Assembly: GCF_000963005.1 (NCBI RefSeq)
Contig: NZ_JZHZ01000007.1
Location: 2,145,256 to 2,209,255 of the forward strand
Origin: Xanthomonas sp. GPE 39
Lineage (GTDB): Bacteria; Pseudomonadota; Gammaproteobacteria; Xanthomonadales; Xanthomonadaceae
Length of the DNA stretch: 64,000 nucleotides
Direction: 5' to 3'
This document shows, piece after piece, positions 1 through 9,465 of the stretch. The notes under the pieces were generated by a model, which was not told the origin of the DNA, did not search any database, and was given only the letters and a program-made list of their open reading frames with translations. The stretch's first letter is position 1, and the number at the start of each line of letters is the position of its first letter. The translations under genes were made by a program, and so were the position numbers.

Positions 1-29
1 GCCGGGCCAGCGCAGACGCTGGCCGCTAA
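1..29 (+). CDS. 3' end of an upstream gene, probably of the fimbrial operon (partial)
   Basis: One frame entering from the left edge reads eight codons ending in Ala-Asp-Ala-Gly-Arg and stops at TAA 27-29, 15 bases before the usher start. In chaperone-usher operons of this class the gene before the usher is normally the chaperone or a subunit, so this may be its C-terminus. Too little is inside the window to identify it, and an open frame this short can arise by chance. Confidence 0.3.
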
Positions 30-44
30 CCAGCACGCTCGCAC

Positions 45-2444
45 ATGCGAAAGGCACGTTCCAAGCCAAGATCAACGGTGCACCCCTTGCTCAGTCGCTT
101 CCATTGGATGCAGCGGCTCCTTGAGTTACTGCTGGCACTGTTGGCCTGCGCCGCCATCATCGACGTCGCCATGGCCCAGCCCAGCAATCCCGCACCCGCG
201 CAGGAGACGCTGTATCTGGAGGTCACCGTGAACCAGACCCGCAAACCTGGCCTGTTCCAATTCCAACGCGATGGCACGCAATTGCGTACCAGCCCCGCCA
301 CCCTGCGCCAACTCGGCTTGCGCGTGGACGCCAGCGACAACGCGGCGACACTGTCCTTGAACGATCTGGAAGGGGTGCGCTTCCGCTACGATGCCGCTCT
401 GCAACAGTTGAACATCGACGCGCCGGTAGCCTTGCTCGACGCGCCAGTGACCCACATCGATGCGCAAGGCAACACACCGGCGCTACCGACGACCAGCTCC
501 CCCGGTGCGCTGCTCAATTACGACCTGTACGCCAGCCACCAAGGCGATACCAGCAATCTCACCGCCAGTGGCGAAATACGCGCATTTGGGCTGGGCAATG
601 GCGTGCTCGGCGGTGGTCTGTTGCGGCAATCGTTCGTCGGCCGGCTGACCCACGACCCCCTGCAAGACTGGCGCAGCCAAGCAATCCGCCTGGACACGCA
701 ATGGCAATGGTCGCTCCCAGATCGCATGACCAGCGTGGTGGTGGGCGACACCCTGGGCAGCAGCACCAACTGGAGCCGCACCCTGCGCCTGGGAGGGCTA
801 CGGGTCGGCAGCGACTTCGGCCTGCAGCCATACCGCGTGACCTCACCGCTGCCGGAATTCCTCGGCGAGGTCACCGTGCCATCGAGCATGGACCTGTACG
901 TCAACGGCATCCGTCAATACGGCGCGCAATTGCCGGCCGGTCGGTTCCAGCTATCGGCCGCACCTGGCGTGGATGGTGCCGGCAATGCGCAGGTCGTCAT
1001 CACCGACGCCTACGGCCAGACCCGCTCGATCTCCTTCCCGTTCTACGCCACGCAGCAACTGCTCGCCACCGGCCTGAACGACTGGTCGGTGGCATTGGGC
1101 CGCGTTCGCCAAGGCTACGGCAGCAGCAATTTCGCCTACGCCAGCGACACGGTCGGCAGCGCCAGTTGGCGGCGTGGCCTCAACCCGCATCTCACCGCCG
1201 AAACTCACGCCGAGGCCGGCGCCGGGGTGCGCAACGCGGGTGCGGGAGTCATCTGGCTGCTGCCGTGGACCGGCGTGGTCGCCGCCTCTCTGGCGCACGG
1301 CAGCGACGCCACCAGCGACGGCCTCCAGTACACGCTCAGCTACCACTGGAACAACGGGCATTTCAATGTGGGGGTGGACACGCAGCGCGCGCAGCGTGGC
1401 TACCGCGACGTCGCCGCGGAGTACGGCGCGCCACCGGCGCGGATCAGCGACCGCGCCCTGCTCGGCACCTCATGGATTCCGCTCGGCAACGTCTCGCTCA
1501 GTTATGTGCGCCTGGCCTATCCCGGCAGCAGCCAAGCGCGCTATGGCAGCCTGTTCTGGAGCAAGGTCCTGGGACAACGGTCGTCGCTGACGCTCAGTGT
1601 CAATCAGAATCTGGACCAGAGCCGCGATCGCAGCGTCTACCTGGGCTGGACGATCGCATTGGAAGACAGCCGTCAGGCCTCAGTGGCACTGCAACAGGCC
1701 CGCGAGCGCATGAGCGCGACTGCCGACCTGAGCCATTCGGCGGCAACCGATAACCTCGGCTGGCGGCTACAGGCGCGCAGCGGCCAGGACAGCGGCGGTC
1801 TGGCCGAAGCAAACTTGCGCGGCGACAGCGCACGCTATGCCGGCGGTATCGCCAGCAACAACAACCAGATCTATACCTATGCCGAGGCATCCGGCGGCCT
1901 GGCCTGGATCGGCGGCGGATGGTTCCCGCGCCGCGATCTCGATCAAGCCTTCGCGTTGGTCTCCACCGACGGCGTCGCCGGGGTACCGGTGATGCTGGAA
2001 AACCGCCCGATCGGCAGCACCGACGCGCGCGGCTTCCTCCTGGTGACACCGTTGCTGGCCTGGCAACACAACCAACTGTCGATCGACCCGATGCGTTTGC
2101 CAGCGCAGGCACACCCGGAGAAGATCGACCAGATCGTGGTTCCGCGCGACCGCGCCGGCGTGGTCGTGAAATTCCCGATCCGCGACAGCGACGGCGTTCT
2201 GGTGCGATTGGAAGATAGCAACGGTACGCCACTACCGGTCGGCAGCCGGGTCCACGGCCCGGGCATCGACACGATGGTGGGCTACGACGGCGAAGCCTAT
2301 CTGGAAGGCCTCAAGCACGGCCCCAACGATCTGGAAGTGGAGACCAGCACCGACCACCAGTGCAAGGTCCGCATCACCTATACCCCGCAGCATCGACCGA
2401 CCCACCTGGAACCGCTGCGCTGCAGCGCGGGAAGCACCCCATGA
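45..2444 (+). CDS. Fimbrial outer-membrane usher protein (FimD/PapC/CsuD family)
   Basis: A 799-residue usher that forms the outer-membrane pore through which chaperone-bound subunits are passed and polymerised into a pilus. The N-terminus has a basic stretch and a long hydrophobic segment (about residues 22-44, ending Val-Ala-Met-Ala) that fits a signal peptide. An N-terminal periplasmic domain follows (about 55-140), then the long beta-barrel and plug region rich in Gly, Ser, Tyr and Trp, with the family pattern LPEFLGEVTVPSSMDLYVNG near residues 275-295. C-terminal domains hold the PVGSRVHGPG segment. Length is normal for the Csu-type ushers (about 750-850). The stop overlaps the ATG of the next gene by 4 bases, so the two are probably translationally coupled. 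No clear Shine-Dalgarno precedes ATG 45, so an in-frame start slightly downstream is possible. Confidence 0.93.
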   Translation: MRKARSKPRSTVHPLLSRFHWMQRLLELLLALLACAAIIDVAMAQPSNPAPAQETLYLEVTVNQTRKPGLFQFQRDGTQLRTSPATLRQLGLRVDASDNAATLSLNDLEGVRFRYDAALQQLNIDAPVALLDAPVTHIDAQGNTPALPTTSSPGALLNYDLYASHQGDTSNLTASGEIRAFGLGNGVLGGGLLRQSFVGRLTHDPLQDWRSQAIRLDTQWQWSLPDRMTSVVVGDTLGSSTNWSRTLRLGGLRVGSDFGLQPYRVTSPLPEFLGEVTVPSSMDLYVNGIRQYGAQLPAGRFQLSAAPGVDGAGNAQVVITDAYGQTRSISFPFYATQQLLATGLNDWSVALGRVRQGYGSSNFAYASDTVGSASWRRGLNPHLTAETHAEAGAGVRNAGAGVIWLLPWTGVVAASLAHGSDATSDGLQYTLSYHWNNGHFNVGVDTQRAQRGYRDVAAEYGAPPARISDRALLGTSWIPLGNVSLSYVRLAYPGSSQARYGSLFWSKVLGQRSSLTLSVNQNLDQSRDRSVYLGWTIALEDSRQASVALQQARERMSATADLSHSAATDNLGWRLQARSGQDSGGLAEANLRGDSARYAGGIASNNNQIYTYAEASGGLAWIGGGWFPRRDLDQAFALVSTDGVAGVPVMLENRPIGSTDARGFLLVTPLLAWQHNQLSIDPMRLPAQAHPEKIDQIVVPRDRAGVVVKFPIRDSDGVLVRLEDSNGTPLPVGSRVHGPGIDTMVGYDGEAYLEGLKHGPNDLEVETSTDHQCKVRITYTPQHRPTHLEPLRCSAGSTP

Positions 2445-3469
2445 CACTGCGCGAAGCACACACACTGGTTATGGGCATCGGCCTGTTGGGGATCGCGGCG
2501 CTGACGCCCGAACGCGCCGACGCCACCACCGTGTGCAGCGCGCAGGCGTCGAACCTGAACTTCGGCAGCATCTCCGATACCACGACGACCGACGCGACCG
2601 CGCAAATCGTCGTCACCTGCCAGACCGGGGCAATCAGCATCCTGGGCACGATTTACGTGCGCATGTGCCTGAACATCGACGAAGGCACCCAAGGTGGCGG
2701 CCTGGGCATCGCGACACGACGCATGCTCAACCCGCTCAACGACAGCCTCAATTTTCAACTCTATCAGGATAGCGCGCGCACGCTGATCTGGGGCAACGCC
2801 CTGAATGGCTCCACCCCGCTGCAAGTGGACCTGACGTATTCCTCGCTCCTGCTGGGCGGCAGCTCCACCGCCACCTTCACCGTTTACGGACGCGTACCGC
2901 TGCAGACTGGGCTCGCTACCGGGTACTACCAGAACAATTTCAGCGGCCTGTACACCAACCTGCAGTATCGCTACACCGAGCCACTGATCGGCAATCCCGG
3001 GTTTATGCCATCTTCCTGCACCAGCGGTGGTGTTGGAGGCGGCAGTTCGGTGCAGTTCCCATTCGTTGCATCCATCACGGTTCCATCGACATGCGCCATC
3101 GGCAGTATCGCGGACCTGGATTTCGGCAGCCAATCGGGGCTGATGGACAGCGCGTTGAACTACACGACAACCCTCAACATGACCTGCCGTTATCGCACCG
3201 CCTGGCAGGTGAGCCTGGACAACGGCCAGAACGCCAGTGGAACTGTCCGTCGCATGTACAACAGCACCAACGGCCAGTACCTGACCTACGAACTCTACCG
3301 CGACGCTGCCCGCACGCAACGCTGGGGCAACACCCTGAACAGCGACACGCAAACCGGCACAGGCACCGGCAATATGCAATCGCTGACACTGTACGGCCAG
3401 GTTCCTGGCGGGCAGACTCCAAGCTCTGGCAACTACAGCGATCTGGTCACCGTCACCGTGACCTACTGA
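2441..3469 (+). CDS. Spore coat U (SCPU) domain fimbrial subunit, two domains, tip-adhesin type
   Basis: A 342-residue secreted protein beginning at the ATG inside the usher stop (ATGA). A hydrophobic signal segment ends near residue 27 (ERADA). Two SCPU domains follow. The first starts at VCSAQASNLNFGSISD and contains the family landmarks RRM, FQLYQDSARTLIWGN and FTVYGRVP. The second starts near STCAIGSIADLDFGSQSG and contains RRMYNS, YELYRDAARTQRWGN and LTLYGQVPGG, ending in the typical strand VTVTVTY. Each domain has paired cysteines. In Csu-type systems the two-domain subunit directly after the usher is the tip subunit (CsuE position), so that role is inferred here from architecture and position. 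The start choice rests on the overlap with the usher stop and the signal peptide right after it. Confidence 0.9.
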   Translation: MTLREAHTLVMGIGLLGIAALTPERADATTVCSAQASNLNFGSISDTTTTDATAQIVVTCQTGAISILGTIYVRMCLNIDEGTQGGGLGIATRRMLNPLNDSLNFQLYQDSARTLIWGNALNGSTPLQVDLTYSSLLLGGSSTATFTVYGRVPLQTGLATGYYQNNFSGLYTNLQYRYTEPLIGNPGFMPSSCTSGGVGGGSSVQFPFVASITVPSTCAIGSIADLDFGSQSGLMDSALNYTTTLNMTCRYRTAWQVSLDNGQNASGTVRRMYNSTNGQYLTYELYRDAARTQRWGNTLNSDTQTGTGTGNMQSLTLYGQVPGGQTPSSGNYSDLVTVTVTY

Positions 3470-3567
3470 GTCCTGAACAGGGGTATATCCCCCCGATCAA
3501 GTTGGACTGGCAAACGCCGTTATCTGCATTGTCCCCCCTGCCTTGCCGTGCCCGGAATCCTAGCCCC

Positions 3568-3882
3568 ATGATAGCGCCAACCTTGCTGAGATCCTTACTA
3601 ATCGCGAGTCTTTGCCTGGTCTGTGGCGATCTGGCGGCACAACAAACGAGTAGCACCGCACTCCGGATTGGTATCCGAATTCTGCACAATTGTGAAATAA
3701 ACGCCGACGGTAATGGCCAATCCGGCACAACGCCGGTGGTCGCCTGCAGCCACCCCTTGCCCTATCAAGCGAACATCGATGGCCGCTCGGCGACGAGTAA
3801 CGACGTTGCGCTGGCCTTGAGCCTACCCACCACCGCCACCTTGCCACGCAACAAGGCAACTTACGCGACGGTCGCGTTCTAG
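3568..3882 (+). CDS. Short secreted SCPU-like subunit (104 residues)
   Basis: A small protein with a signal peptide (residues 1-24, ending GDLAAQ). The mature part is only about 80 residues and has two cysteines (in LHNCEINAD and VVACSHP) and an ending (YATVAF) like the closing strand of SCPU subunits. It lacks the RRM, LYxDxxRxxxWG and YGxxP blocks that fill the middle of a normal SCPU domain, so it is either a miniature subunit or a copy with an internal deletion. It begins 98 bases after the tip-type subunit and its stop overlaps the GTG of the following chaperone, so it sits in the position of a pilin gene. Codon use looks coding, and nothing shows it to be frame-shifted. Function is inferred from position only. 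Confidence 0.7.
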   Translation: MIAPTLLRSLLIASLCLVCGDLAAQQTSSTALRIGIRILHNCEINADGNGQSGTTPVVACSHPLPYQANIDGRSATSNDVALALSLPTTATLPRNKATYATVAF

Positions 3883-4601
3883 TGGCCAGCTACCGCGCCA
3901 CACTGGCGAGCCGCTGGCTTGCCACCCTAATGCTTGTGCTGGCAGGAACGGCCAGCGCGGGCGTGCGTATCAGCCCGACACTCGTGCAGATGACGCAGGA
4001 CACGATGGCCACCGAGATCTGGCTGACCAATACCCAGGATCATCCCTGGCAGGCCCAGGTCCAAGTCTATCGTTGGGTGCAAACCGACGGGGCGGACCAG
4101 TTGCAGGACACCGACGCGATCCAGACAAGCCCGCAGTGGATCAACATTCCCGCACAGGGCAAGCAATTGCTGCGGGTGATCCGCACCACAACCACGAGCA
4201 GCGCGACCGAGACCGCCTATCGCCTGGTACTGGAAGAACGCGACACCACAGCGTCTGCGGCAGAACCCTCACACACGCTCCTGCGCTATTCCACTCCGAT
4301 TTTCGTGAGTGCGCAGGACAGCACCGCCACGCCCCAGCTCAGCGCCAGCCTGGTCCCCGGCGCGCGCGGGCCGGAGCTAATGATCCGTAACCGTGGTCGC
4401 GTCCACGCCAAGCTCAGCGACCTGAGCTTCATCGGTGCCGATGGCCATCAGCTGACCTTGTATGCAAACCTGTCAGGCTACGTCCTCGCCGGGGAGCAGA
4501 AACGCTGGCCGCTGCCAGCCGCTGTGGCCGCAGCCCAGGGCGGTCATTTCGCCGCCCGTCTGGACGACGCATCACAACTACAGGCGCTCCCCGCCGAATG
4601 A
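3882..4601 (+). CDS. Periplasmic pilus-assembly chaperone (PapD/CsuC family)
   Basis: A 239-residue chaperone that would hold fimbrial subunits in the periplasm by donor-strand complementation and bring them to the usher. The signal peptide covers residues 1-26 (TASA/GVRIS). The N-terminal immunoglobulin-like domain shows the family features GVRISPTLVQM, IWLTNTQDHPWQAQVQVYRW and the PQWINIPAQGKQLLRVI segment, and the smaller C-terminal domain follows from about residue 150 with LMIRNRGRVHAKLSDL. The start is a GTG that overlaps the stop of the preceding short subunit (TAGTG) with no Shine-Dalgarno of its own, which suggests coupling. The gene lies after the usher and tip-type subunit, whereas the chaperone precedes the usher in the classic Csu order. 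Confidence 0.9.
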   Translation: MASYRATLASRWLATLMLVLAGTASAGVRISPTLVQMTQDTMATEIWLTNTQDHPWQAQVQVYRWVQTDGADQLQDTDAIQTSPQWINIPAQGKQLLRVIRTTTTSSATETAYRLVLEERDTTASAAEPSHTLLRYSTPIFVSAQDSTATPQLSASLVPGARGPELMIRNRGRVHAKLSDLSFIGADGHQLTLYANLSGYVLAGEQKRWPLPAAVAAAQGGHFAARLDDASQLQALPAE

Positions 4602-4617
4602 CCCGCCCGCCGCGCAT

Positions 4618-4646
4618 TTGTGCTGTCGGTCGCCACAGGGTATAGT
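4618..4646 (+). promoter_or_regulatory. Sigma70-type promoter of rpsB-tsf
   Basis: TTGTGC (4618-4623) and TATAGT (4641-4646) are separated by exactly 17 bases, a close match to the -35/-10 consensus. It lies about 240 bases before rpsB, leaving a long 5' leader (about 4653-4885). In gammaproteobacteria the rpsB leader is the site of autoregulation by S2; that the same applies here is inferred from leader length and position. Confidence 0.7.
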
Positions 4647-4885
4647 TCCGCCGCTACGTCCCGTCGATTCGAGGGTCGTGAACCGTCCACGCCGGACGCA
4701 CCGGCGAATTCACACCTGTCGTCATTGCCCGTGCCGGGGTGCTCCGCAAGGAGTTCGGCCACGGAGGCAACAGGGAGGCCCAACCCCGGAATCGTCGTGC
4801 ATGCCTCCAAGGCCAGCACGTTCCTGCGCGTGCTTCACCCACTACATGCCCGCGCATGGCCGATTCCCTATCAGGAGTTACTGTC

Positions 4886-5683
4886 ATGCCCCAAGTCACC
4901 ATGCGTCAGATGCTGGAAGCCGGCGTCCACTTCGGCCATCAGTGCCGTTACTGGCACCCCAAGATGGCGCAGTACATCTTCGGCGCACGCGGCAAGATCC
5001 ACATCATCAACCTGGAAAAGACGGTTCCGCTGTTCAACGATGCGATGAACTTCATCTCCAGCATCGCGCAGAAGCGCGGCACCATCCTGTTCCTGGGCAC
5101 CAAGCGCAGCGCCCGCGATGCGGTGAAGGAAGAAGCCGAGCGTTGCGGCCAGCCGTTCATGACCCAGCGCTGGCTGGGCGGTACCCTGACCAACTTCCGC
5201 ACCGTCAAGCAATCGGTTGGACGCCTGAAGGAACTGGAAGCGGCAGAGACCGACGGCACCTTCGACAAGCTGGTCAAGCACGAAGTGCTGACCCTGCGCC
5301 GCGAGCGCGACAAGCTGGAAGCCTCGCTGGGCGGCATCAAGGAAATGAACCGCTTGCCCGACGCGCTGTTCGTCATCGACATCGGCCATGAAGACATCGC
5401 CATCAAGGAAGCCAAGAAGCTCGGCATTCCGGTCATCGCGGTGGTCGACACCAACTACAACCCGGAACTGGTGGACTACGCCATCCCCGGCAACGACGAC
5501 GCCATCCGCGCCGTGCAGCTCTACGCACGCGCCGCCGCCGACGCTGTGCTGGAAGGCAAGGCCGCCGCGCCGCATGCCGCCAGCGTGCGCGAGGAAGAGT
5601 TCACCGAAGCCGGCGACGACAAAGGCCGTGGCCCGCGCAAGAACGGCAAGAAGACCGAAGAAACCGCTGCCGCTGCCGAGTAA
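4886..5683 (+). CDS. rpsB: 30S ribosomal protein S2
   Basis: A 265-residue S2 protein of the small ribosomal subunit. The diagnostic blocks are [14 protein letters not shown] at the start, [40 protein letters not shown] and [15 protein letters not shown]. The C-terminus ends in a Lys/Glu/Ala-rich tail, somewhat longer than in E. coli (241 residues). The start at MPQVTM is set by the Shine-Dalgarno AGGAG at 4873-4877, eight bases before ATG; the open frame extends further upstream but without family homology. It is transcribed from the promoter at 4618 and followed by tsf, as in most bacteria. Confidence 0.98.
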   Translation: MPQVTMRQMLEAGVHFGHQCRYWHPKMAQYIFGARGKIHIINLEKTVPLFNDAMNFISSIAQKRGTILFLGTKRSARDAVKEEAERCGQPFMTQRWLGGTLTNFRTVKQSVGRLKELEAAETDGTFDKLVKHEVLTLRRERDKLEASLGGIKEMNRLPDALFVIDIGHEDIAIKEAKKLGIPVIAVVDTNYNPELVDYAIPGNDDAIRAVQLYARAAADAVLEGKAAAPHAASVREEEFTEAGDDKGRGPRKNGKKTEETAAAAE

Positions 5684-5695
5684 CCGGCACGCCAT

Positions 5696-5721
5696 GTGGC
5701 TGCGCGATCATGCGCAGCCAC
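5696..5721 (+). terminator. Perfect hairpin between rpsB and tsf (attenuator-like)
   Basis: GTGGCTGCGC (5696-5705) pairs with GCGCAGCCAC (5712-5721) around the 6-base loop GATCAT, 12 bases after the rpsB stop. There is no U-tract, so it is more likely a partial terminator or mRNA-processing/stability element that sets the rpsB:tsf ratio than a full stop. Confidence 0.55.
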
Positions 5722-5831
5722 TCCCCGGCGCGCACCGCGCGTCCGGGATCGCAGGCGTGACGAGCGCCCGCTCCCCAGAATTACTGGCCGGCCACAAGCC
5801 GGCCCTTTCCCACCTTTCGTGAGGTCATCCC

Positions 5832-6710
<879 letters not shown>

Positions 6711-6730
6711 TCGCCCGAAATCCGGGAAGA

Positions 6731-6760
6731 AAAAGCCGCGCATCGTCGCGGCTTTTTTTT
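6731..6760 (+). terminator. Rho-independent terminator after tsf
   Basis: AGCCGCG (6734-6740) pairs with CGCGGCT (6747-6753) around a 6-base loop, extended by A/T pairs and followed by a run of eight T. It lies 20 bases after the tsf stop and closes the rpsB-tsf operon. Confidence 0.9.
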
Positions 6761-7221
6761 ACTGCTCGCATCCTGGATGAATCGATGAATCCAGGCACAG
6801 CGTTGCCATCGTTTGCATTTGCATCTACGCAACCGCACCGACCACGACGCGACACACCATCCCGCCACTGGCGGCTAACCCAATCTTCGATGCGCACATT
6901 GCCCAATTGACAGCGGCCGATGCGATCACCAGCCGCAGGCGCACACCGATGCGCAGCGCAATCCATACAACGTCGCGTCAGCCAAACGACACCACTGACC
7001 ACTATCGCTCACCTGCATCGACCCCAGCGTTGTCGATAAAATCGACAACGTCCACGCCAGCACCAACCGTGCCACTTATCTCCCCCAAACACCGCATCTG
7101 CAATCCGTTTAACGCACTCGTTGCACGATCACCTCGATTGAGCCGAGGTGGCGGCGCAGACGTGCTCATGCGCATCGGATAGAATTCGCTGGTTTTCTCG
7201 TCATCACCCAACGAGGTCGCC
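6761..7221. other. Gene-free leader region before pyrH
   Basis: No open frame here has protein-like composition. The region holds a perfect inverted repeat, GTTGTCGAT-AAA-ATCGACAAC (7029-7049), a second one, ACCTCG-N7-CGAGGT (7131-7149), and a -10-like TAGAAT (7180-7185) with a poor -35. It probably contains the pyrH promoter and possibly operator sites. Confidence 0.5.
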
Positions 7222-7944
7222 ATGTCTCAGCTCGCCTATCGCCGCATCCTATTGAAACTTTCCGGCGAGGCACTGATGGGCGAAAGCGACTATGGCATCG
7301 ACCCCAAGATCATCGACCGCCTCGCGCGTGAAGTGATCGAAGCGCAGCAGGCCGGCGCGGAAGTGGCGCTGGTCATCGGCGGTGGCAACATCTTTCGCGG
7401 CGCCGGCCTGGCCGCTGGTGGCATGGACCGGGTCACTGGCGACCACATGGGCATGCTCGCCACCGTCATCAACGCGCTGGCGATGCAGGATGCGCTGGAG
7501 AAACTCGGCGCCAAAGTGCGCGTGATGAGCGCGATCAAGATCAACGACGTGTGCGAGGACTTCATCCGTCGCCGCGCGATCCGCCATCTGGAAAAGGGCC
7601 GCATCGCGATCTTTGCTGCCGGCACCGGCAACCCCTTCTTCACTACCGACTCCGGCGCGGCGCTGCGCGCAATCGAGATCGGCGCCGACCTGCTGCTCAA
7701 GGCAACCAAGGTCGACGGCGTGTACGACAAAGACCCGAAGAAACACGCCGATGCAGTGCGCTTCGACAGCCTGACCTACGACGAAGTCATCGCCCGCAAC
7801 CTTGAGGTGATGGACACCGCCGCATTCGCTCTGGCCCGCGACAGCGACCTCCCCCTGCGCATTTTCAATATGAGCCAACCCGGCGAACTGCTGAAGATCC
7901 TGCGTGGCGCGGAAATCGGGACACTGGTGCAAGGCCGGAGCTGA
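7222..7944 (+). CDS. pyrH: UMP kinase
   Basis: A 240-residue hexameric UMP kinase of the amino-acid-kinase fold; it phosphorylates UMP to UDP in pyrimidine nucleotide synthesis. Seen motifs: [11 protein letters not shown] at the N-terminus (phosphate binding), [25 protein letters not shown], the UMP-binding region with [18 protein letters not shown] (around residues 133-150) and VDGVYDKDP. Length equals the E. coli enzyme (241). A Shine-Dalgarno-like CGAGG lies before ATG. It stands alone between the rpsB-tsf terminator and the frr promoter. Confidence 0.98.
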   Translation: MSQLAYRRILLKLSGEALMGESDYGIDPKIIDRLAREVIEAQQAGAEVALVIGGGNIFRGAGLAAGGMDRVTGDHMGMLATVINALAMQDALEKLGAKVRVMSAIKINDVCEDFIRRRAIRHLEKGRIAIFAAGTGNPFFTTDSGAALRAIEIGADLLLKATKVDGVYDKDPKKHADAVRFDSLTYDEVIARNLEVMDTAAFALARDSDLPLRIFNMSQPGELLKILRGAEIGTLVQGRS

Positions 7945-7976
7945 GCGACGCCACGAGGCAGAACGCGCGCCGCAGA

Positions 7977-7997
7977 CCAGCATTGACCTCATGCTGG
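7977..7997 (+). terminator. Hairpin after pyrH
   Basis: CCAGCAT (7977-7983) and ATGCTGG (7991-7997) form a perfect 7-bp stem with a 7-base loop, 32 bases after the pyrH stop. No T-run follows, so termination strength is uncertain. Confidence 0.35.
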
Positions 7998-8074
7998 CGT
8001 GACCGCGTCAGAGCACCTCAAGCCGATGCTGCAACGCGCAATGCGCGTGATCCACACGTCCGGAGTGCCGACCC

Positions 8075-8095
8075 TAGCCGGTTCCCGGCTATAAT
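8075..8095 (+). promoter_or_regulatory. frr promoter -10 box overlapped by an inverted repeat
   Basis: TATAAT at 8090-8095 is a perfect -10 hexamer; the -35 region is poor. The inverted repeat TAGCCGG-TTC-CCGGCTA (8075-8091) ends inside the -10 box, which is where a repressor would block RNA polymerase. Alternatively it is a chance dyad. Confidence 0.55.
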
Positions 8096-8127
8096 CGTTT
8101 GATTCAGATTCAGCACGGACATCGGCG

Positions 8128-8685
8128 ATGCTCAACGACATCAAACAAGACGCACAGACTCGCATGGCGAAAAGCATCGACGCGCTGCGCCATACGCTCA
8201 TCAAAGTGCGTACCGGACGCGCCTCGACCGCCCTGGTGGAACACCTGAAAGTCAACTATTACGGGTCGGAGATGCCGTTGAGCCAAGTCGCCAGTGTCGC
8301 CGTCGCCGACGCGCGCTCGCTGACCATTACCCCATGGGAAAAGCAGATGGTCAGCGCAGTGGAGAAGGCCATCCTGGCCTCGGACCTGGGCCTGACCCCG
8401 AATACCGCCGGCACCACCATCCGCCTCAACCTGCCCGCCCTGACCGAAGAGCGCAGACGCGAACTGTCCAAGGTCGTGCACGGCGAAGGCGAAGACACCA
8501 AGGTCGCGATTCGCAACATCCGCCGCGATGCCAACCAGCACATCAAGGATCTGCTCAAGGACAAGAAGGTCACCGAGGACGAAGCGCGCGGCAGCGAAGA
8601 AGACATCCAAAAACTGACCGACAAGGCGATCAAGGACGTGGATGAGGTGGTCAAGAGCAAGGAACAGGAACTGATGGCAGTCTAA
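8128..8685 (+). CDS. frr: Ribosome recycling factor
   Basis: A 185-residue factor that, with EF-G, splits post-termination ribosomes. Family blocks include KVRTGRAS near residue 30, a QVASVAVADAR-like beta segment, TITPWEK, LGLTPNTAGTTIRLNLP and LTEERRRELSK, with the long helical C-terminal part ending in VDEVVKSKEQELMAV. Length matches E. coli (185). It is served by the TATAAT box about 35 bases upstream and is followed 18 bases later by uppS, likely as the first gene of frr-uppS-cdsA-dxr-rseP. Confidence 0.98.
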   Translation: MLNDIKQDAQTRMAKSIDALRHTLIKVRTGRASTALVEHLKVNYYGSEMPLSQVASVAVADARSLTITPWEKQMVSAVEKAILASDLGLTPNTAGTTIRLNLPALTEERRRELSKVVHGEGEDTKVAIRNIRRDANQHIKDLLKDKKVTEDEARGSEEDIQKLTDKAIKDVDEVVKSKEQELMAV

Positions 8686-8703
8686 GTCTGCGCCGTTACG
8701 GCC

Positions 8704-9465
8704 ATGACCTCCGACTCTGCATCCATGTCCCTGCCCCGCCATCTCGCCATCATCATGGATGGAAACGGTCGCTGGGCGCAGCGCCGCCGTCGGCCGCGCG
8801 TGATCGGCCACCGTGCCGGCGCCCGCGCGGTCAACCGCACCATCGACTTCTGCCTGGAACGCGGCATCGCCGCGCTCACGCTCTTCGCCTTCTCCAACGA
8901 GAACTGGGGGCGCCCGCAGGACGAAGTGGACGCACTGATGAAATTGTTTCTGCACGCGCTCGATCGCGAGGTCGATGAGTTGCAGCGGCGTGGTGTGCGC
9001 GTGCGCTTCATCGGCGACCGCGCGCGCTTTGCGCCATCGCTGTGCGAGCGGATGAGCCAAGCCGAAGCGCGGACCCGCGACAATCAGGCACTGCACCTGT
9101 CAATCGCCGCCAGCTACGGTGGCCGCCAGGACATCGCCCAGGCCGCGCGCACGCTGGCCGAAGACGTCGCCAGCGGACGCCTGCGGCCGGAGCAGATCGA
9201 CGAAAACGCGCTCTCGGCACGGCTGGCGCTGGCCGATCTGCCGCCGCCGGACCTGTTCATTCGCACCGGCGGCGACCTGCGCATCAGCAATTTCCTGCTA
9301 TGGCAGATGGCCTATACAGAACTGTGGTTCACCGAAACCCTCTGGCCGGAGTTCGACGCGCAGGTGCTGCAACACGCTCTGGATGACTACGCACGGCGGG
9401 AGCGGCGCTTCGGCCTCACCAGCGCGCAGGTTGCCGACGCAACAGCGGAGAAGGTTCCCGCATGA
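8704..9465 (+). CDS. uppS: Undecaprenyl diphosphate synthase (cis-prenyltransferase)
   Basis: A 253-residue enzyme that extends farnesyl diphosphate with eight isopentenyl units to the lipid carrier used for peptidoglycan, LPS and capsule. Signature blocks: HLAIIMDGNGRWA (catalytic Asp and P-loop, around residues 13-25), HRAGARAV, LTLFAFSNENWGRP, and the C-terminal DLFIRTGGDLRISNFLLWQMAYTE split over two conserved runs. The product of dxr three genes on feeds the same isoprenoid pathway. ATG 8704 is the first start; MSLPRHL eight codons later is an alternative, and neither has a clear Shine-Dalgarno. Confidence 0.97.
   Translation: MTSDSASMSLPRHLAIIMDGNGRWAQRRRRPRVIGHRAGARAVNRTIDFCLERGIAALTLFAFSNENWGRPQDEVDALMKLFLHALDREVDELQRRGVRVRFIGDRARFAPSLCERMSQAEARTRDNQALHLSIAASYGGRQDIAQAARTLAEDVASGRLRPEQIDENALSARLALADLPPPDLFIRTGGDLRISNFLLWQMAYTELWFTETLWPEFDAQVLQHALDDYARRERRFGLTSAQVADATAEKVPA

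Noticed and set aside
6907-7182. 91-codon frame in the gap before pyrH
   Set aside because: It is rich in Thr, Ser, Pro and Arg with no hydrophobic core, has no Shine-Dalgarno and overlaps the putative pyrH promoter.
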